DNA from: Flavobacterium sp.
GTDB taxonomy: Bacteria; Bacteroidota; Bacteroidia; Flavobacteriales; Flavobacteriaceae
DNA: 64,000 bases
NCBI GenBank assembly: GCA_027484725.1
Contig: JAIXSK010000028.1
Span: 62,001-126,000, forward strand
Reading direction: 5' to 3'
Shown here: piece after piece, positions 60,594 through 64,000 of the stretch
Layout: every line of letters begins with the position of its first letter
Numbering within the stretch: the stretch's first letter is position 1
The notes under the pieces: generated by a model
Told to the model about the DNA's origin: nothing
What the model saw: only the letters and a program-made list of their open reading frames with translations
Database searches by the model: none
Position numbers and translations under genes: made by a program

Positions 60594-61625
60594 ATGCGGG
60601 AATTTTTAAAAAAAATAATTTGTTTTTCATGGATTGGCGGTGTTTTTCTGGGGGTAACTTTGGTTTTATATATCTGCGATGATCCTTTCAAAGTTATTCG
60701 ACCAAAGGCGCAACTCATCAATAGTAAAGACCGCATCAGAATATCACTTAACCGAGAATTTGTCAGTGTTCAAACACTAATTAACAACCGCAAAAGAATT
60801 CACTACAACGCTTTTATTCTAGGCAATTCACGTTCTATTTTTTATGAGGTTGATTCTTGGAAGCAGCATTTAGACACAACTGCGGTGGGATATCATTTAG
60901 ACGCATCAGACGAATCGTTGTGGGGTATTAACCACAAAATAAATTTTCTGGACCGCAAAGGCTACAAAATAGATTATTTATTGATTGTTTTGGACCATGA
61001 TATACTGAGCAAAGACAAACCCAATACCGGACATTTGTTCGTGCCTTACCCCGAATTATCAGAAAAACCCAACTGGTTTGAATTTCATAAGAGTTTTCTG
61101 TTTGCATTTTTAAATCCGAAGTTTCTTGGGTCATATATTGATTTAAAATTAACCCATCGGTTGAAGCCAAATATGCTTGAAGAACATCTTTTTGAAAACA
61201 ACCCAATTACCTATAATTCAATCAGCAACGAAATCAGATTAGATTATTTTGAAAGTTTGATACGCCAACAAAAATACTATACAACCCAGCGGCGCAAGGT
61301 TTTTTATGCGCGTGAGGCATCAAAATCAATTGAATCTCAAAAATTAATCAGCGCCGAACAAAAAAAGCAACTTCAAAACATAGCACGCATAGTGCACAAA
61401 CACCACACCCATCTCAAAATCATCATCAGTCCGCTCTACGACCAAATTAAATGCAACCAAAGTGATTTAGCCTATCTGAAAAATGTTTTTAAAAAAGAAA
61501 ATGTTTTTGATTTTTCAGGCAGCAATTACATCACAAACAATTACATGAATTATTATGAAAATTCACATTACCGGCCCGGTGTGTCCAGCCATTTAATGGA
61601 TGTGGTTTATCAGAATCATCCTTGA
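60594..61625 (+). CDS. SGNH-hydrolase-like partner of the MBOAT protein
   Basis: 343 aa with one N-terminal membrane anchor (residues 7-27) and an exported domain. FILGNSRSIFYEV (near residue 79) has a G-x-S-x-S block like the nucleophile region of DltD/AlgJ-type SGNH proteins, and YYENSHYRPGVSSHLMD near the C-terminus resembles the Asp/Glu-x-x-His block. Domain assignment is inference from these motifs plus the one-base spacing to the MBOAT gene. Target polymer unknown. Confidence 0.7.
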   Translation: MREFLKKIICFSWIGGVFLGVTLVLYICDDPFKVIRPKAQLINSKDRIRISLNREFVSVQTLINNRKRIHYNAFILGNSRSIFYEVDSWKQHLDTTAVGYHLDASDESLWGINHKINFLDRKGYKIDYLLIVLDHDILSKDKPNTGHLFVPYPELSEKPNWFEFHKSFLFAFLNPKFLGSYIDLKLTHRLKPNMLEEHLFENNPITYNSISNEIRLDYFESLIRQQKYYTTQRRKVFYAREASKSIESQKLISAEQKKQLQNIARIVHKHHTHLKIIISPLYDQIKCNQSDLAYLKNVFKKENVFDFSGSNYITNNYMNYYENSHYRPGVSSHLMDVVYQNHP

Positions 61626-61715
61626 TTTGGTCAATTATCAATTTTTTTTGCAGATTTTTTTTGAATTCCATAAATGTAAATAAAGTAAAAACTAATCTGT
61701 AAGCGATACATTCAC

Positions 61716-61723
61716 TACATTTG
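61716..61723 (+). promoter_or_regulatory. -7 box TACATTTG for the T9SS BNR-repeat gene
   Basis: Exact TAnnTTTG match 46 nt before the ATG. -33 box unclear. Confidence 0.5.
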
Positions 61724-61769
61724 AAAACCACATAAACGGCTGAAAAACCAACAAAACAAACACAGGCCT

Positions 61770-63011
61770 ATGAAAAAATTATTACTTCTTTTGGTATTTG
61801 CCTTCAACTTTTCAGCCTACTGCCAATGGATTCCACAACAATCAGGCGTAACAACAGCGCTCAATGATGTGTATTGTATTTCTGAAAACTCAGTGGTAGT
61901 GGTAGGTGATTTTGGCGTTATTCTTAAAACCACTGATGGCGGAGAACATTGGATATCTAAAAGTTCACCTACAACAGAACATATTGTCAAAGTTCAGTTT
62001 GTAAATGCCTATGTTGGATTTGCTGTAACTTCAGCCGGAACGGTTTTAAAAACGACCGATGCTGGAGAAACATGGAGTTCAACTACAGCCTTTAATGCAA
62101 GCTACTATACAAGTCTTTCTTGTGTAAATCAAAATACTCTTTTTATCGCTAAAGATGAATTAAAAAAATCAACTGATGGTGGTCAAACTTTTACCACTAT
62201 CATTGCTCCTGCTAACATTTTTTTGATACAGTTTTTAAATGAACAAACGGGTTATATTTCATGTGAAAGTGGTTTTTACAAAACCATTGATGGCGGAAAT
62301 AGTTGGACAAGCATGAGCAATTTTCATCCTGATTCGTTCTTTTTTATCGATGAAAATATTGGTTTTCTGGCTTCCCAATCTGGGTATTCAAAAACCACTG
62401 ATGGGGGTCAAAATTTTACAGAATTATCATTTGATATGTTGGGCTATCATGGGCAAGTATCTGATGTTTTTGCAACAAATCAAAATACCGTTTGGGATAC
62501 TAGCTTGATAATGTTGTTGTGCTGGTGTCCGGACTATAGTTGCATTTCTAAACTAGATTTGAATCAAAATGCAGAAAAACCATATTCGAGCAATTGTGAA
62601 GATTTTTTGAATGAGTATGAAAAATACAATGCCATTCATTTTGCCAACGAAACCACCGGATATGTAGTGGGATATGTGATGCCGCCCATGAATACATTTC
62701 CGCCAGTGGGCACTATTTATAAAAATTCAACCGGAACTATGCCTTCAATGGGTGTTGAAGAGAACAGAAAAGAAGCTTTTAAAATCTACCCGAACCCGGC
62801 GCAAGACAATATCCATGTATCATTTGCAGAAAACAGTAAAAGTGCTGTACAAATTGAAATTGTTGATAGTTTGGGGCAAATTGTATACAGTCAAGAATAC
62901 CCGACTTCTAATTTAGTTAGCATTGACACAAAAAATTTCGCCAAGGGAATTTATTTTTTGACTGTTGACCAAAATCAAAACAAACAAACTCAAAAAATTG
63001 TTATTTATTAA
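61770..63011 (+). CDS. secreted Ycf48/BNR-repeat protein with T9SS sorting domain
   Basis: 413-aa exported protein (signal peptide 1-18, ending SAYCQ). Residues 20-320 are a beta-propeller of Ycf48/HCF136-like units, each with K-T-T-D-G-G-x-x-W/F turns: KTTDGGEHWIS, KTTDAGETWSS, KSTDGGQTFTT, KTIDGGNSWTS, KTTDGGQNFTE. Residues 335-413 are a T9SS type A sorting domain (IYPNPAQDNIHVSF ... KGIYFLTVDQNQNKQTQKIVI). Function unknown; probably cell-surface binding. The coding end overlaps the next gene start. Confidence 0.87.
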   Translation: MKKLLLLLVFAFNFSAYCQWIPQQSGVTTALNDVYCISENSVVVVGDFGVILKTTDGGEHWISKSSPTTEHIVKVQFVNAYVGFAVTSAGTVLKTTDAGETWSSTTAFNASYYTSLSCVNQNTLFIAKDELKKSTDGGQTFTTIIAPANIFLIQFLNEQTGYISCESGFYKTIDGGNSWTSMSNFHPDSFFFIDENIGFLASQSGYSKTTDGGQNFTELSFDMLGYHGQVSDVFATNQNTVWDTSLIMLLCWCPDYSCISKLDLNQNAEKPYSSNCEDFLNEYEKYNAIHFANETTGYVVGYVMPPMNTFPPVGTIYKNSTGTMPSMGVEENRKEAFKIYPNPAQDNIHVSFAENSKSAVQIEIVDSLGQIVYSQEYPTSNLVSIDTKNFAKGIYFLTVDQNQNKQTQKIVIY

Positions 63012-63636
63012 TATTTATCAAAGATTTCTAGGATTATTGACCGCTTTTTTGTTGCTTAATTGTACGCAAAAAGAAAACTTCAATATTGCTTGGACGCGGG
63101 AACAAGCGCCCGAACATTTCAATGCCAAATTTGAAACCACCCAAGGCGATTTTGAAATTGAAGTGACCCGAAAATTATCGCCCAAAGCCGCCGATCGTTT
63201 TTATCAATTGGTGAAACATCATTATTTTGACGAGGGCATTTTTTATCGAGTTGTTCCCGGATTTGTGGCTCAATTTGGCAATACTGATGCTGCTTTGATG
63301 CAATCATGGCGCGCTGTGAAAATTCCGGATGAGCCGGTGATTTTAGGCAATGAAAAAGGCTCTGTTAGTTTTGCACGCTCCGGCAAAGAGACCCGTGATT
63401 TAGAACTTTTTATCAATCTAAACAACAACACGGTTTTAGATACATTGCGGTTTGAAGGCGTACAAGGTTTTCCGGCATTCGGACGCGTGATCAGCGGAAT
63501 GGATGTGGTAGAAAAACTTTATTCAGGTTATGCCGAAAGCACCATGGATGACCCAAATATGTACACCAACCCAGCTGCTTTCTATCAAAAATATCCCAAA
63601 CTTGACTTGATTAAAAAAACTCATTTAATTGATTAG
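62998..63636 (+). CDS. cyclophilin-type peptidyl-prolyl isomerase, lipoprotein
   Basis: About 212 aa. Cyclophilin fold with FETTQGDFEIEVTRKLSPKA, IFYRVVPGFVAQFG, GSVSFARSG and FPAFGRVISGMDVVEKLY. A lipobox-like LLLNC ends a hydrophobic N-terminus, so export to the periplasm is likely. The start is uncertain: no ATG in frame before the signal peptide; TTG at this position or at 62965 are candidates, both overlapping the preceding gene. The active-site Arg of FYRVV is kept. Confidence 0.82.
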   Translation: MLFINIYQRFLGLLTAFLLLNCTQKENFNIAWTREQAPEHFNAKFETTQGDFEIEVTRKLSPKAADRFYQLVKHHYFDEGIFYRVVPGFVAQFGNTDAALMQSWRAVKIPDEPVILGNEKGSVSFARSGKETRDLELFINLNNNTVLDTLRFEGVQGFPAFGRVISGMDVVEKLYSGYAESTMDDPNMYTNPAAFYQKYPKLDLIKKTHLID

Positions 63637-63671
63637 ATCACACAACTTGTACTTCAAAAAACAAACTAAAA

Positions 63672-63698
63672 TCATGCATTTATCATAGATGCATTTTG
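63672..63698 (+). terminator. weak hairpin after the cyclophilin gene
   Basis: ATGCAT (63674-63679) pairs with ATGCAT (63689-63694), extended by AAA/TTT, followed by TTTTGATT. AT-rich and weak. Confidence 0.35.
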
Positions 63699-63830
63699 AT
63701 TAAAATTTAATTGCCGGGTTGTTATTATTTGTATAAATTGCCGCTGTTTTAAAAATACTTCAAAAACAAGGCTGTATTTTTAAGAATAGAACAATTTATC
63801 AATACGTAACTAACTAAATCATAAAAAATA

Positions 63831-64000
63831 ATGAAACCCGAAAGTTTAATGATGTCGCATGGTTTTAAACCGGAACTCTCTGAAGGCGCCATCAAATGCC
63901 CTATTTTCATGACTTCTACCTTTGTGTTCAAAAATGCCGAAGAAGGCAAAGCGTTTTTTGAACTCGCTTATGGCAAAAGAGCCAAAAATGAAGGTGAAGA
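63831..64000 (+). CDS. Cys/Met metabolism PLP-dependent enzyme, 5' part
   Basis: First 56 codons of a gene running off the window: MKPESLMMSHGFKPELSEGA followed by IKCPIFMTSTFVFKNAEEGK and AFFELAYGKRAK. The pattern (IK-P-x-TSTF-F, then GKAFFELAYG) is the N-terminal region of cystathionine gamma-synthase / methionine gamma-lyase family enzymes. Specific reaction cannot be told from this part. About 195 nt of AT-rich spacer precede it, with no riboswitch recognised. Confidence 0.8.
   Translation, partial: MKPESLMMSHGFKPELSEGAIKCPIFMTSTFVFKNAEEGKAFFELAYGKRAKNEGE

Noticed and set aside
1..64000. tRNA, rRNA and known riboswitches
   Set aside because: No tRNA T-loop with matching acceptor stems, no rRNA stretch and no recognisable riboswitch core was seen in the spacers, including the one before the Cys/Met enzyme gene.

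Overview
The window comes from a Bacteroidota genome, most likely a Flavobacteriia member. Support: two secreted nucleases and a BNR-type protein end in type IX secretion (T9SS) sorting domains; many genes are preceded by the Bacteroidota -7 box TAnnTTTG; rho carries a long low-complexity N-terminal insertion and sits beside a DUF4293 gene; lipoproteins are numerous. No rRNA, tRNA, transposase, phage gene or CRISPR array was seen.

Layout. 1-11.7 kb: an oxyR-type peroxide regulator, two tandem paralogous small genes, mnmD, two lipoproteins, ilvE, a MazG-like pyrophosphohydrolase, a family M49 peptidase, a SRPBCC/GyrI-like protein and an ECF sigma operon. 11.8-20.1 kb: kup, an RsmB-like methyltransferase, two secreted endonuclease I paralogs, rho and the DUF4293 gene. 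20.1-26.1 kb: a repeat-rich accessory island made of degenerate short-period arrays (7, 8, 9 and about 16 nt), bounded in part by 141-bp direct repeats, holding a low-GC block (a possible SleB-like cell-wall hydrolase, two lipoproteins and one pseudogene). 26.2-37 kb: truA, an ABC exporter, two PAP2 phosphatases, lpdA, a cysteine desulfurase, small membrane proteins and rocD.

37.1-54.7 kb: a long minus-strand cluster for purine catabolism and its cofactor. Guanine is deaminated (GuaD), xanthine oxidised (XdhAB, matured by XdhC), urate hydroxylated by membrane PuuD, and the product processed by an OHCU decarboxylase/HIU hydrolase fusion, allantoinase and allantoicase. Interleaved are molybdenum-cofactor genes (moaA, a moaC-moaB fusion, moaE, moaD, moeB-like, moeA) and a TauE/SafE permease. 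A CitE-fold enzyme at the 3' end is a candidate for consuming the glyoxylate produced. No purine permease, dedicated regulator or ureidoglycolate lyase is visible.

54.7-64 kb: a hybrid histidine-kinase/LuxR-type two-component pair, flanked by matching palindromes (TTGTnGAA-N4-TTCTACAA) that each lie 42-43 nt upstream of a TAnnTTTG box. One is before the kinase; the other is after the regulator, before a structured 330-nt intergenic region. This is the most original regulatory signal in the window. Then come a small putative winged-helix protein, a GNAT protein, an MBOAT/SGNH acyl-transfer pair, a T9SS BNR-repeat protein, a cyclophilin lipoprotein and the start of a Cys/Met-metabolism PLP enzyme.
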